Positions 33,333 through 45,284 of a stretch of DNA of 64,000 bases are shown here, piece by piece. A model generated the notes under the pieces. That model was not told the origin of the DNA. It searched no databases and saw nothing but the letters and a program-made list of their open reading frames with translations. How positions within the stretch are numbered: position 1 is the stretch's first letter; each line of letters starts with the position of its first letter. Location: positions 13,713,906-13,777,905 of the forward strand of contig NC_030857.1 of NCBI RefSeq assembly GCF_000208745.1. The letters run 5' to 3'. The stretch is from Theobroma cacao (taxonomy: Eukaryota > Streptophyta > Magnoliopsida > Malvales > Malvaceae). A program made the position numbers and the translations under genes.

Positions 33333-33889
33333 CTAATCTCCAATAGCTTTTCTTCAGTCTTCTAGTAGCTTCTCTTTTTCTTCTTCCTCTTATCCTCTTC
33401 TCCATTCCATGTTTCTTTACACCTTTCATGGAAGTATCCTTTGAAGCCTTTAAAACTTCCCCAAATTAGCTTTGTTTTTCATGCTTTTCTACACCCTTTC
33501 ATAGGGTTTTTCATGCTCTTCCCCTTTTACACCTCAACAGCCTTCAAAAGTCTTTCTTAGGTACATCCACTCACTAGTTGGACGTGTAGAGAGAGAGAGA
33601 GGGTGATTTCCCTTATTAGATTGGAAGAATTTTGAAAAGAAATTCAATTACAAATCCGCCAAGATGAGTGAACTTGCATTTAAAACGTTTTTGGGAAATG
33701 TATTTGTATTTGGATGAAGCATGTGAATGATTTTTATTTGACTTTTCCTTAAAGATTATTCATGGGAACAAGCCTTTATTAAAACGTTTTATGTGGTGAG
33801 TGTGCAATATGATGAATCCTTGTGCTCCTATAGGATGTTGATATATATGTATATGTGTTGTGTATCGATAGTTAATATTGTGTAATAAA

Positions 33890-34085
33890 TATAACCATGC
33901 GTGTGCGCGATGTGGGGGATTCATATACCGGTGATGACGAGTGTAGGAGTGTGGATGATGATATTGCCTGTGCACGATGTGGGGAATGCACATGGCGGTA
34001 TTAGTTGTGCACGATGTGGGGGATGCACACTATGACTCCAGCTATGTGCGCGATGTGGAGGTTACACATGAGCTGGGTGAGGCGG
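33890..34085. repeat. Hairpin minisatellite, B5 unit 1
   Basis: About four irregular units on the theme TGTGC(A/G)CGATGTGGGGG followed by TGCACA, i.e. stem TGTGC(A)/(T)GCACA. One unit (TTCATATACCGG) has lost its right arm. Confidence 0.8.
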
Positions 34086-34847
34086 TGGTGGCATTGGTGG
34101 TTATGTATGTATATATATATATTTATGCAATAGAAAGTTCATGAATATGGTATATGGTTGTAATTTATGTGAAATCTTGCACGTTAAACCTTGAAAATTG
34201 CTAAGTATTTTCAAGTTGATTTTGTCATTGCCACAGAATGGCCTTTTCTTGATCTAATGAAAACTTTTCTTGGTGTCCTATTTCTCGTTCAGGGAGAATT
34301 ATTTTCACTGCAGCGAAAAACTTTGGGGTTGGGAGGCTAGCTGCAGTCTTATAACTCTCTGCAGCGAGATGTCTACGGGTGGTCTCGTTGCAGTGAGATG
34401 TCTACTAAACTTTTTGTATCACTTGCTTGTTCACTCACTAGGTTTATACTCACTGTTTTCAACTTCATGTTTTCAGATCAGGAGGCAGTCGGTATGTAGG
34501 TCGAGGTGTCCTCATAGATTCGTCTCCTTGGTAGGTATTTCGACATTCAATAGTTGTACTTTCACCCGGGTCTCTCTGCTGGAAGTCGAGTATTCCTTTT
34601 GTTGTGTATAGACAAACCTGTTGTAAATTTAAGACATATGTTTTAGAAAATATATGTATATTTTGATTGGTAATGCCACAATGAGTTGGCAATGGTTAGC
34701 ATTATTTTGAACTGGAAATATGAAATGTGACTTTAGTAACTTTTGATGGAATGATGAACGGGTCATATAAATAGGCTTGCTTGGGCTTAGTGGGCTATGC
34801 CCATTGGGCCCATGCGTCGGTCATGGTCCAAAATTTGGGTAGTGACA

Positions 34848-35089
34848 TCGACCATCTTGATTTCAACTTTCTCAAAATTAGTTTTAATCATGAATTGAAC
34901 AACATATGCTGACCTGGCTGGAACTGTCGCTCGACAATCTTTTGATCATGCCATCTCTTTGCCTTTTCCTTGTATAATTTCGCATTCTCATAAGCATTCA
35001 AGCGAATTTCATCCATCTCATTTAATTGAAGCAAACGTTTCTTACCTGCTGCCTCCAAATCAAAATGTAATTTCTTGATGGCCCAAAAT
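34848..35089 (-). pseudogene. pol: Athila-like integrase C-terminal region (unit 1 only)
   Basis: The minus strand reads FWAIKKLHFDLEAAGKKR, LLQLNEMDEIRLNAYENA, KLYKEKAKRWHDQKI, QFQPGQHMLFNS-stop-LKLILRKLKSRWS. This is the linker and start of the C-terminal domain of an Athila/Tat integrase (relatives: LNELDELRLDAYENAKIYKEK, KLKSRWSGPF). It breaks at 35090, where the C element begins, and at 34848, where B5 is inserted. Unit 2 has lost the whole segment in a deletion. Confidence 0.87.
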
Positions 35090-37465
35090 TGTAAACCCTT
35101 AATTTTTTATGTAAATTAAGTAAACTAAGAATATTTTATGAATATGTAAATCCTTCAGGACTTTGGATGATATGACTTGTATACCAAGCATTTGAGAGTG
35201 TAAATATTGACACTTAGGCAAAAAATTGATGAAATATGTGATAAATCCCATATTTTGAGGTTTCGATCTAAGTTTGGTGTATGATTGTAAATTTACGTGT
35301 ATGAGATTAAGCAAAATGAATTATTTGAAGTGTGATATTAACAAGGAACAATTTTGGGGTGTTAAACTTGGATTTTTCAAAGTTTTGAAAGCTTAAAACT
35401 GCCTACAAGGGAAAATGTATCTGTACATACACTCATATATTGATACATTCTTGGCAAGAAGAACAATATGGGGTGTTTTGGAGAAATTCTATCGATACAT
35501 TGAAGGATGTATCAATAGATTTAGAATTTGATGAACATGAATCGATATTCTAATCGAAATGTATAGATACATTAACGTAGAAAGCACCTAGATCATTTTG
35601 TCCAAAATGTATCGATACGTTGCCTCAATGCATCAACACATTCATTTGAAATTAGGGTACATGTATCCATGCATTATTAAGAAATGGGAAAAATAAAAAG
35701 GGGTTCAAGCCATTTTCGCTGAACCTTTTCTCTCAGCTCTTTCTCTCCCTTTCTCTTTCTAAAAACTCAAAACCCTAACCCCCAAATTGAATTTTTGAGC
35801 CATTTGAAGCTATTTGGCATTAGGAAACCATTATGGAGGTAAGATTTAACGTTTTTACTGATTATTTTTAAATTTAATCAATTAATAACTTCAAAATCTA
35901 ATTTTTTCTCAATTTGGCAATTTTCAGTCTTTCACTTGGATTGAAGAATTTTGATCTAAGACTTATGGAATGCAGCTTCTAAGGTATGGGTATAGCTTCT
36001 TAATGAAGAATATGAGCTTAAATAGTTGGATTGCCAAGAATTGGTAAATTGTGAAAAAGCTAACATTCTTCGAAAGCCAAGCATAATTAATGTTTCGAAG
36101 TTCTGATGTGTTTTGAATGGGGAAACAGAGTTGAATCAACTTCTTGGAAATCTAAACGACGATTGGAAGCTAAGCATCGAAGCTTGGCTAGGAGTACCTC
36201 CAATTTGTCACGGTGAATGGGTTTAGTTTAATATGCATGTATTGCATGATGCATGGAAGATGCGCTGCACTGGTAATAGAATGAAATATGTATGCCTAGA
36301 TGAATGAACCTAGGCTAGAGAACAGTATATGTGTATATGTATATATGTGAATTGTGGGTGATTATGTGTTGTGATGTGAGTCATATGGGTGGCTTATGTT
36401 GTGTGTGTCTAGACTAAGAGCTCTAGAGGCTATGATGAACCCCTAAGAGTAGATTGCCCTAAGTGAATGATATGTTGAGATGATTTGATTAAATGATGCC
36501 TTGGAGACTTGAGGCACCTAGAATCTTAGCGAGCTTAACGACAATTGAAGCTCGATAAATGTGAAGTGAGATTCGATGAGGAATAATGTGAATGATAAAG
36601 GAATGATGGCATTATTTGTGGATTTATATTTTTGTCTAAGGGATGAATTTCAAACTTTGATTTGATTTATGGATGAATGGATTTCTATCCCCTTGTGACC
36701 TTTTTGTGCTTTTAGTGGTAGTGGTAAGTAGAGACGATGGCAATAATCTCACCTGTGATTCTTGCTTGTAATGCTTTAATGCCAACCATTTCAGAATACT
36801 TTGGGTGATGTCGATGTTCAACAATTACTTCGATCAATGATTTGTTCTCCACCTGTTGCTTCACCCCACTCATGATTTGTTTCTTCGTCAACTACTCTAA
36901 CATTGTGCGTGATTTGTTTTCTGCCTGTTGCTTTGGCACCCATGTGCTCTTTTTCTCCATCAGTGGCTTTGCCTTGAGCATGATCTGATTCTTCGTCGGT
37001 TGGCCTTCGAGCATGATCTGACTTTCTCTAGGGGAAGACCACTAGCTGACTTGATCGGTATATGATGTGGAATAGCCACAGAAAGGGTTAGAAAAATATT
37101 ATATGAATATGTTGTGATGCTCCGACCATTAGAGTGTGTCTTGGAGAGATTTGAATAACTGTGATCAGCTTCGTGGGTAAGCCTAATGATGTGTGTGATG
37201 AACTTTGGGCACATTGAGGATGCTAATGCTAGTATAAGCCCTTCAAGCCAATATGTGGTTGTATGGGAATTGCAATATTGAGATAGTCATGTATGACATT
37301 TTGTTATTCATAATAACATTGAGGTAGTTCTTTATCCATAAGTTTGTAATTTAATTACTTTTTGTACTTATGTAGATAAAGCACATGGAACTATATATGC
37401 CTTGCAAACGAATTATATTGGGATACAATTATGAGATTCTTATGCATCAAAGCATTGTTCCTAAA
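35090..37465 (+). repeat. Element C, first part (unclassified LTR-like repeat), unit 1
   Basis: It starts abruptly inside the Athila-like integrase with TGTAAACCCTTAA, a TG-type LTR start. It contains several near-copies of the palindrome TGTATCGATACA (35400-35670), a TATGTGTATATGTATATATG run (36328) and degenerate repeats around GAGCATGATCTGA (36975-37025). No coding motif. It continues after the solo A LTR at 40492 and, beyond the duplication, at 54108-54463. Its far end is not visible. Confidence 0.6.
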
Positions 37466-40400
37466 TGTCACGACCCGAAACTCCCATTGAGCCCATGACA
37501 ACCGCCACGACGTCCCGATAGACATTCATTACCCGAAATGTCAGTCGAAACCTTGCAAGGCTTAACATCAGTTTTTTCTCGCTTCTCCTGTGAGTATTAG
37601 TCACTAAAATTATGTTTTGAGAGATTATAAACTATTTCCAAATCAAAACAATAGAAAAACAATTTTTTTACTCACAGGGGCATTTTGGTCATTTTTCCTC
37701 AAAAATCTTGAAATCCACTAAAAATGTAGTATGCGAGTACAAAACACATAATTCATAATCAAAAATAAATTTAAACATCTAAAACCATCATTTAAAATGA
37801 AATTATGATTATTTGGATATAATAAAAAAAATAAAAGAAATATTCAATAAAATATTCTATTATCTTATAAAATAATATTTTTAGAGTTATACATAAATAA
37901 TTTTTTTGTAGCAGCGTAAAAGCAAAATAAATTCATACATATTGTAATACAGTAAGCCAGAGTATTTAATTTAATTTACAATAACTAGTAGGCCCTCGAA
38001 TAACCAAAAGTAAGGAAGACTGTGAACCTATAGTTTTGAGGATGCAAATCTAATGGTAGCCTCAATAAAATCAGCTATCTATAGCCTATTCTAAGCCTGA
38101 AATGGGTGGAAATGAGGGTGGTGAGATGATATAATCCTAGTGAGTAAACAAATACCATCTAAAAGATCTAAAGCCGAGTAAATGGAGACAGATAAATAGT
38201 TTAACATATTGTAATACATCACCTTTCAACTTGTTTCGACCAAATAAAATCAATTCATATAAATCGAGAAATCAACATGGCTTATGAATTTCTTAAAACT
38301 ATGGCTCGTGCCGAAATCATTCTCATACCCAGTTATCAGGGATACCTTGATCGAGGGCTATCCCAACCGAGTCTGTCAAGGCTGTTAAAAAGTATGTATG
38401 CATAAATCATGTTTTTATTTTGAAAACATAGTCGTTCCTTGGCATTGGCTCAGTTCACCCACACGTAGTGGTTTGGCGTGAAGTGAACTCTAAAGTTTTA
38501 ACCTCAGGAGTTATCCAACTGTGCCTCTCATACTGAGGTATGAATATAATAGGGTTACCATGCCCCTCTAATAGGTTGGTCCACAGAACCCGTCCACTAC
38601 AGCGACTAATTTATAACCCACCATACAATAAAATTTGCAATAGCATGACATGGCAATTATTTTATTTTACAGCTTCTCAAGGTAAATTAACAGTTCATAC
38701 ATTTTCAACACAAATACTAATTCAGCCATTCATGCAAATATTATCATAATCCATTCAATTCAAACTATGAATTTACAGCACATGAAAACAATCTCCAATT
38801 ACTCTATTTTCGAACCATCATTTCATTTCAAGACAATTTTATAAAATCATTTTCATTTAATCACATTTGCTTATAAAATATAAAGATTTACCATTTAAAC
38901 TCATTTTCCATAAAATCACAAAATCAGATAAAGACCACTTTAGATAATCAAGATGATGATAAGGTTACTCACTATTTCGGGAGTTGAATTCCAAGTACTC
39001 CGATTCTTGATCCTCGGGTATTATCTCTTTACTTTTGCCAGAACGCTCACCACCTAAACATAATGCACAATAAGCCATTTACGACATTGTGCTAAGTTTT
39101 TATAAAACCAATTCAGGCTTTATACTAATGTATGAAATGGGATGAAAATTGTTCGGATTATTGTCTAAACACGGTGTTCTACACAAATTCAATTGTGTAC
39201 CAAAATTAAATGGTATTGGCATAATTCGATCTATCACTCGATTAATTTGCCAATGCGTCCAATTCACCTCCAAATAATTTCATTTTTCTCCCAATACTCA
39301 AAGTCATCAAACACAAATTAAATAACTTGAAATATGGCAAAATCATCCTCACATTTTCTATTGAAAAATTCGACCATGGTGGGTGCATCAACATTATAAT
39401 TTTCAAGCTTGATTCTCACACCATAAATCACTAATTCCTAACCAAATCACTTGAAATAAAATCAAAATCATCATCAATATTCTACATGGAGAATTCAGCC
39501 AATGATGGGTGATGGGAGAAAATGAATTTTTCTTGTTAGCTTTTCATGCTACATAACACTAAATAACTAAAACCACTAAAATATCTCAAAATCTAACCAA
39601 ATAAATCATCAAATCTTCTCTCTTTGAATTCGGTCAGCCATGAATCCTTCATGATATCTTGTGATTCAACCATGGAAAATGCAAAATAATGTATAGGAAA
39701 GGCAGATCACAAGATAGAATTGAAAAATCTTACCTTTTATCACTTGTTTCCTTGAATTTTCACACTTTTTCCTTGAATTTTTCCACCTAGGGTTTTATTC
39801 TTCCTTTTTCTTCCTTTGTTCTTGCTTTGTTCTTCCTTTGGCCTACCATATGAAGTGCAATAGGCTGATTTTTGTGCTAATTTATAAGTAAATAATAAAT
39901 GGATGAGAATTTGACACATGTCACCATTCCATTGGTCCATGTGTCATACTTAGCCATTAAGCAATATCTCTCCACCACTTAAATTTCCTCAATTATCCAT
40001 GATAATATTGGCTAAAATTCATGTACTGGACAACTGTTGGGTGGTGTAAAATTACAATTTTGCCATTGGGGTGGCAAAATGACTATTTTACCCTTATGCT
40101 TGAAAAAATGTAGAAATTAAAATTTTTCACTTCTCAAAACTCAAATTATGTTCTAAATAGTCAATCTTGATCAAAAACTTCTTCCAACATTCCAATTTTA
40201 ACCTCAGGTGGCAAAATGACCATTTTGCCCCAAGTTATGAAAATTCCAATTTTGACTCCAAATCGGTCCTCGAACTCCGAATCACCATTTTAAGTCATTC
40301 TGAAATTTTAAAATTCTCGATTTCATTTTAAAATCTCTATTTGGACTAGTTCGAGGCTTAAATCAACTTAGTTGTACCATTTGGTACATTGCCATCCTTT

Positions 40401-40486
40401 AATGATTTTCGAGGTACCCAAGTAAGCAAACATGCATTCTTATGTAAGAATGGCATAATAAACATATTGTAGAGTTGGGCTCGACA
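37466..40486 (-). mobile_element. Solo LTR, family A (A3, unit 1), 3021 bp
   Basis: It starts TGTCACGACCC and ends GGGCTCGACA, with exact 5-bp duplications CTAAA at 37461-37465 and 40487-40491. It has the same terminal sequences and block order as the A2 LTRs. No interior is present. It sits in element C. The same insertion, with the same CTAAA, is at 51055-54102, so it predates the tandem duplication. Confidence 0.93.
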
Positions 40487-40491
40487 CTAAA

Positions 40492-40598
40492 TGTTCCTAA
40501 TCATTGTATTATTGAGACAGGGCATCCATAATGCTCAAAGATGGGCACATGTTATGTTCCTTACTTGTGAAGTAAGTAATCGTTTTCATAGGTTGAAG
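40492..40598 (+). repeat. Element C, continued to the duplication junction
   Basis: It is identical in layout to 54108-54214 (GGGCATCCATAATGCTC, GGGCACATGTTATG). At 40598 it changes abruptly into the Copia extra ORF, while at 54215 it goes on as element C. Confidence 0.85.
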
Positions 40599-41347
40599 GA
40601 GAAGGAAAACATGGCGTCTGAACTTATGGCTGTAGACAGTTCTGCCACATCCAGCACTGCACCTACACAACATGGTGTTGAAGGTTCAGCAGAGCCAGTA
40701 GAGAAGTTTGCAAGTTTTGGTACTCAAGCTGAAGGCTCTACCTACAAGTTTGCCAGTCCTGTTCTGCAAATTGAGGACTCCCCACAAGGAGTTAAAGACT
40801 AGCCAAATCACCCTCTCCTGAAGCTCAAAGCAAAAATGACTCAGAATAAGGGACTGAAGTAGCTGGTGTAAATATTGAGAAACATCAGGCCTCTTTTCCA
40901 AATTCGGAGGAAGTTTCCATTATGCACATTTTTCATCAAATGGTTAGAGAGGAACAAGCTGAAAAAGACACTATCAAGACAGCAACTTAGAAGGATGGTG
41001 CAAATGTAAGAAAAGGAAAGAAATCTACTTTAACTCCCAAAATAAAGGTAAAAACAGGGAAATCAAAAGCCACCACAGCACCACCAACTAAGGCAAAACA
41101 ACCAACTAAAGGAAGAAAGACTATGGCAACCAAGACAGCTTTTCTCAAAAGAAGAAAGTCTTCCAGATTGGCAAAGAAGTCCTAACCAGTTTCAGCCTCT
41201 TCTCCTCATAGTCCAGTTCATGTTTCAGACAAATCTTCTCCAAAATCCTCTCCTAGAAAGTCATCTCTTCTCCGAGAACCCTCTCTGTTTCCTCTTAACC
41301 TTTTCTATGGAACTGAATCCTCACCCTCTACTTCATCCGATGAGTAG
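40599..41347 (+). pseudogene. Copia extra 3' ORF, C-terminal part (unit 2)
   Basis: It lacks the domain at 21779-25062 because the duplication starts inside the ORF. It reads KEKENMASELMAVDSSATSS through QIEDSPQGVKD, then TAG near 40800. Further on, the tail is better preserved than in unit 1: KATTAPPTKAKQPTKGRK, LKRRKSSRLAKKS, SDKSSPKSSPRKSSLLRE, ending SSDE-stop at 41345-41347. The tail is strongly basic and Ser-rich. The start codon used by the apparent ORF at 40491 belongs to element C and is an accident of the junction. Confidence 0.72.
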
Positions 41348-42182
41348 AATCCCTCTCCTTTGATGTTGGCAAAAAGGGGGAGTAGTATGGTACCAGGGGA
41401 GCAGAAACTAGAGAATAATGTTTAAAAAATAAAAAAAAAGTTAGGGTAGAGGAACCAATAACCTAAGAAATGAAAGAAATCAGAACCTGGGGTGCATGAA
41501 ATTATAAAAATAGGAGATATGAAGCAAAACTAGTCTTTTGGCATTTTGAAAATACCTTTTAATCAATTGTTATTTGTGCCTTGGTGGCACTTAAACACTC
41601 AGCTCTAATTTTTCTATTTATGTGGATGCATGTGAAACATGAATCCTGATATGTTTATGATATTTAGCTGCTGTAAACTAAAGTCTGCTGATGTTTTGAT
41701 ATGTTGACTGTCATAAACAAAATCTGCTGCTAATATGATGATATGGATTTACATGCTAATAGATGATGTTTGTATAATGTCTGATGAGAATAAGTTATAG
41801 ATGAAGCATATAGCATATCAATTGAAACCTGAATAATGTATGCAAAATCTAAAATCAATAAGCTGATTGACAGCTGCTGGAACTTTGATGAAAATTTGAC
41901 AACACTTACTGTTGAAAATTTAATGACAAATCTATTAATACTTACTTGTTGCAAATCACTCTACATTGATGCACATATGTACATTTTAAATGTACAATGT
42001 CATTTTCTATGTGACAAGAATAAAATTGGCTGAAACAAAATAAGAAAAATATGAAAACACTAAGGGGGGAGCTTATACTTGGGGGGAGCAATCCTCAATT
42101 CCTGCAGAAAACTAAAAAGAATTTAAAATGACACTATGCTGTTAATCAAGGAATGTTTTGTCATCATCAAAAAGAGGGAGAT
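41348..42182 (+). other. Copia 3' untranslated interior and polypurine tract (unit 2)
   Basis: The same as 25817-26648. Purine runs AAAAAGGGGGAG (41381) and GGGGGGAGC (42064-42090), then AAAAAGAGGGAGAT before the LTR at 42183. Confidence 0.75.
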
Positions 42183-43251
42183 TGTTGGGTCCATTAGTTT
42201 TTGATGATAATAAAACATTCCCATTTATTTGTGTCTAATTCCTTTATTTGAGTGTGCCAAAAATTAATATATCAAATTAATTTCTTAAATCTTCAAAGAG
42301 TATTTTTGAAAGAAAAAGAGGGGTAAAATCAACAAGATGTAACTGAATAACAAGGAGGAAGCTCATTGGTGAAACAAAGAAGAACATTGGTTGACCAAAT
42401 TTCAAATTGGAGAAATGGCGAGCTGAAGATTTTGAAAAATAGAACCAATTTAGTCAACCAAGTTAGTCGACTAAGTGCCCTCTGCCAGAATCTGCAAACT
42501 TGAAACAGAATCAACTTAGTCAGCCAAGTTAGTCGACTAAGAGCTCTCTGTCTACAATTTGAACTAGAGCACTACAAGACAGATTAACAGCTAAAACTCA
42601 TCCTCAACTGTTTCCAACGGATATGAACTGCCAAACTGCCATCAGAGTTGAATCTCAAAGTATAAAAGGGTCTTCCAACAATGAGAAACAAGTTTTTTTA
42701 AGCCTTGAATGGGATTGGAGCTATAGAAATAAAAATCAGAAAAGTTTCACTGCACTTGTCTACATTTTAACGCCTACTCTTTGAATCTGTGATTAGCACT
42801 CAATTCTATACCAATCAGATCATCCAATGATCATAGGTACTTTCTTTTACCACTTCTTCCTGTATACTTAGAGTGAGGGAGTCACTCTAAAGGGTTGTTC
42901 AAGCTTGGAAAACTTGAATGTTATAGGTTGTGGTTGAGCCTTGGAAAACCACTTTGGGTTTTAGTTTAGCCTGGGAAAAACTAGTGTAAAGGTTGTGGCT
43001 AAGCCTGCGAAAAGCCATTGTAAAAGCTTGGTGGAAGCTTGTGAATTCCATTGTTTTAGTGATTTGGTTTGGAAAATCCTTGGTTAGATAATCAAGGTAG
43101 TGGATGTGGGTCTTGGACCGAACCACTATAAATTGCTATCCATTGTCTACTCTGTTTTTATTTTCTTTGTTCTGAAAATTAGTTCCACACCTTGTCAAGA
43201 GCCAAATTGTGCTATTCACTCCCCCTCTAGCACATATCAACGGGACCAACA
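42183..43251 (+). repeat. Copia 3' LTR, unit 2 (1069 bp)
   Basis: TGTTGGGTCC to GGGACCAACA, the same length as the unit 1 copy. It is followed by the same partial B LTR. Confidence 0.92.
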
Positions 43252-45284
43252 CATTAAGCCCAAGCGAGCCTCTTTATGTAGTCCTATCCATTATTTCATC
43301 CATCAAACCTAAAGTCACATTTTGTAATTCTTAACGATAGTTACTTTAATAGTGTGCTATGATAATCATCTGCTTGCATTTATATTAACCCAAAATAATG
43401 TCACCCATTGCCAACTTATAGTGGAAATCATCAATCAAAATATACATGTATTGTTCATAACATGAACCTTAGTGATTTACAATATATGAGCATATACACA
43501 AGCAAAAGACTCTTGACTACCAGCGGAGTGACCTTGGGTGAAGGTACAACTACTAAATGCGATTGTACCTACTAAAAGGCGAATAAAAGAGGACACTTCA
43601 ATCTAGGCCCCAACTACTTTCGAATCTGAAAATCTGAAGTTAAAAAGAGTGAGTATAAACCCAGTGAGTGAACATAAGAAGGGAACAAGCAAACAACAAG
43701 GAAAGTGTAGAAATCATGATTATTTTAAAAAGAATGCAATTTAGTTTAATTTCTTGCTAAAACCCCTGATTTGAAACTTTGATTATTTTATCCCTTAGTG
43801 TTGAAGGATCTATGATCAACCATGAAGTTGAAAAGAGTGAAAACTACAGTAGAATCCAAGCATGGCAGAATGAATCTCGCTGTAGTGAAAGGCATTCTCG
43901 CTATAGCCAAAACCAGGGCTAGGTCAAGCCCTCAAACACTTGAGAGTTTCTCGCTGTAGTGAGAATGAAATTTCACTGCAGCTAGAAATAGGGCAATTAA
44001 GTTATAAGAATTCTTGTTACAACGAAAATCCATTCTTGCTGCAATGAAAATCAATTTGGAAGCATTTAACAATGTCAACATTCAGCATTCAATGCAATCA
44101 CATAATGTTTTCCCTAACCTCTATTTGGTATGTGTAAACACGTATATAGCTCTCGTCTCACCAGCTCATGTGCACTCCCACACTGCACAAGGCAATATCA
44201 TCATGTACACTCCATACCACACCATCATCAACATGTGCACTCCCACACTGCACACGCTCGGTTGTAGTTATCACACAACATTAACGTTCAAGGCATAACA
44301 TACATATCAACATAATTTAGAAACACATGAATTCATCATATTACATATTTCACAACATAAAAATGTTTCATCAAGGGCTTGTTCTCATGCAAATTTTAAA
44401 GAAAAAACCGATAAAATATTCCAAGTGATTCAATCAAAAATATATGCATTTATCCCAAAACATTTTAATCCAAGTTCACTCACTTGTCTTTGTGGATTCT
44501 TTAATCGACTCCAACTTCCACTAATGCTCCAAGTGGAGATGTGGGGTCTTGTTAGAACCTTAGTAAATTTGTAGTTGAATTTCTTTTCAAGAGTTTTCAA
44601 GCTATTATGAAAAGTCTGTCTTTTTCTCTCTAAAACATCCAGCTAGCGAGATAAAGTATTGAGGAAAGACTTTTGAGGGTTTTTTAGGTGTAGAAGTGAA
44701 AGAGCATGAAAAATCCTATGACAAGGTAATAAAAACATAAGATTTAGGGTTACCATGAGAATATCATGAAAGTTGCAAGAGTAGCCTCCATGGAGGATGG
44801 AAGGTTTGGAATGAAGAGAAGGGATGGGAAGAAGAAGAAGAAGAAGCTGTTGGAAGCGAGGAGAAAGTACTGGAAAAATGAGATATTTATACTTAGGTTT
44901 ACTAAAGTTCCAACTATCTAAAAAAATGCCATTCGATAGTTAACTTTGCCTTCTTCTTCCATTTAGCTCAAACTTGTTACTCGTTTGACACTGAGAAAAG
45001 GCCCACAATAGATTAGAGGTACTCAAGTTCATGAAAACTTAGAAATTTAGACCTGAGACTTAAAATGACCATTTTACCCTTATTGTGGAAATTATCATTA
45101 TTTCAACTTTCTTCATTTATTTCATTATTATATAAATCATTCATTTATTCCTTAGGCCTACTTAGACCTTAATAATATTAGAAAACCCACTTCTAGGAGC
45201 TCACCAAAAAAATGACAAAATTACCCTTAATCTGCATCATCGTGTCTACCTCCGCTACATGTCTATGAAGGTCGAGGTTTCACA
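43252..45284 (-). repeat. Family B LTR, partial (B4, unit 2)
   Basis: The same truncated start as at 27718 and the same end GAGGTTTCACA followed by TTACA. It is shorter by about 45 bp, mainly in the minisatellite (44163-44262). Confidence 0.88.
44883..44891 (-). promoter_or_regulatory. Likely TATA box of LTR B4 (unit 2)
   Basis: ATATTTATA, the unit 2 counterpart of 29393-29401. Confidence 0.6.

Larger units (their letters stand above)
32938..34847 (+). mobile_element. Solo LTR, family B (B5, unit 1), 1.9 kb
   Basis: It starts TATGAGACCTCAACC (TG mutated to TA) and ends TTGGGTAGTGACA. The flanks TCAGC (left) and TCGAC (right) are a decayed target duplication; unit 2 has TCGGC on the left, one mismatch from TCGAC. 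It lies in the Athila-like integrase gene after KLKSRWS. It contains a TATA box (33324), the hairpin minisatellite (33890-34085) and CTGCAG palindromes (34290-34400). Confidence 0.88.
25063..40598. repeat. Tandem segmental duplication, unit 1 (15.5 kb)
   Basis: The sequence from about 25063 (GGAGAAGGAAAACATGGCG) to 40598 (TAGGTTGAAG) is repeated in the same order and orientation at 40599-54214. Both units carry the Copia LTR, partial B4 LTR, Athila-like block, B5 LTR, C element and the solo A LTR with its CTAAA duplication. By eye the units are about 97-98% alike outside indels. Unit 1 keeps about 1.9 kb (34302-36205) missing from unit 2. Confidence 0.92.

Noticed and set aside
33760..33993. 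His/Pro-rich ORFs over the B minisatellites (also 49253-49521, 55348-55708, 58224-58565, 60427-60878)
   Set aside because: The His/Pro/Ala repeats are translations of the GTGCAC minisatellite. They occur in several frames, on both strands and end at array borders.
34270..34611. 113-residue ORF in LTR B5 (and 34465-34692 antisense)
   Set aside because: Not conserved in frame among B LTRs; it spans the palindrome cluster and the LTR end.
36636..37214. ORFs 36636-36824 and 36960-37214, kept in unit 2 at 50225-50410 and 50549-50803
   Set aside because: Their conservation only reflects the recent duplication; no known motif and no start context. Element C shows no coding signal.
40491..40802. 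103-residue ORF that seems to fuse element C with the Copia ORF
   Set aside because: Its start lies in element C only because of the duplication junction. No promoter or conserved start supports a real fusion gene.
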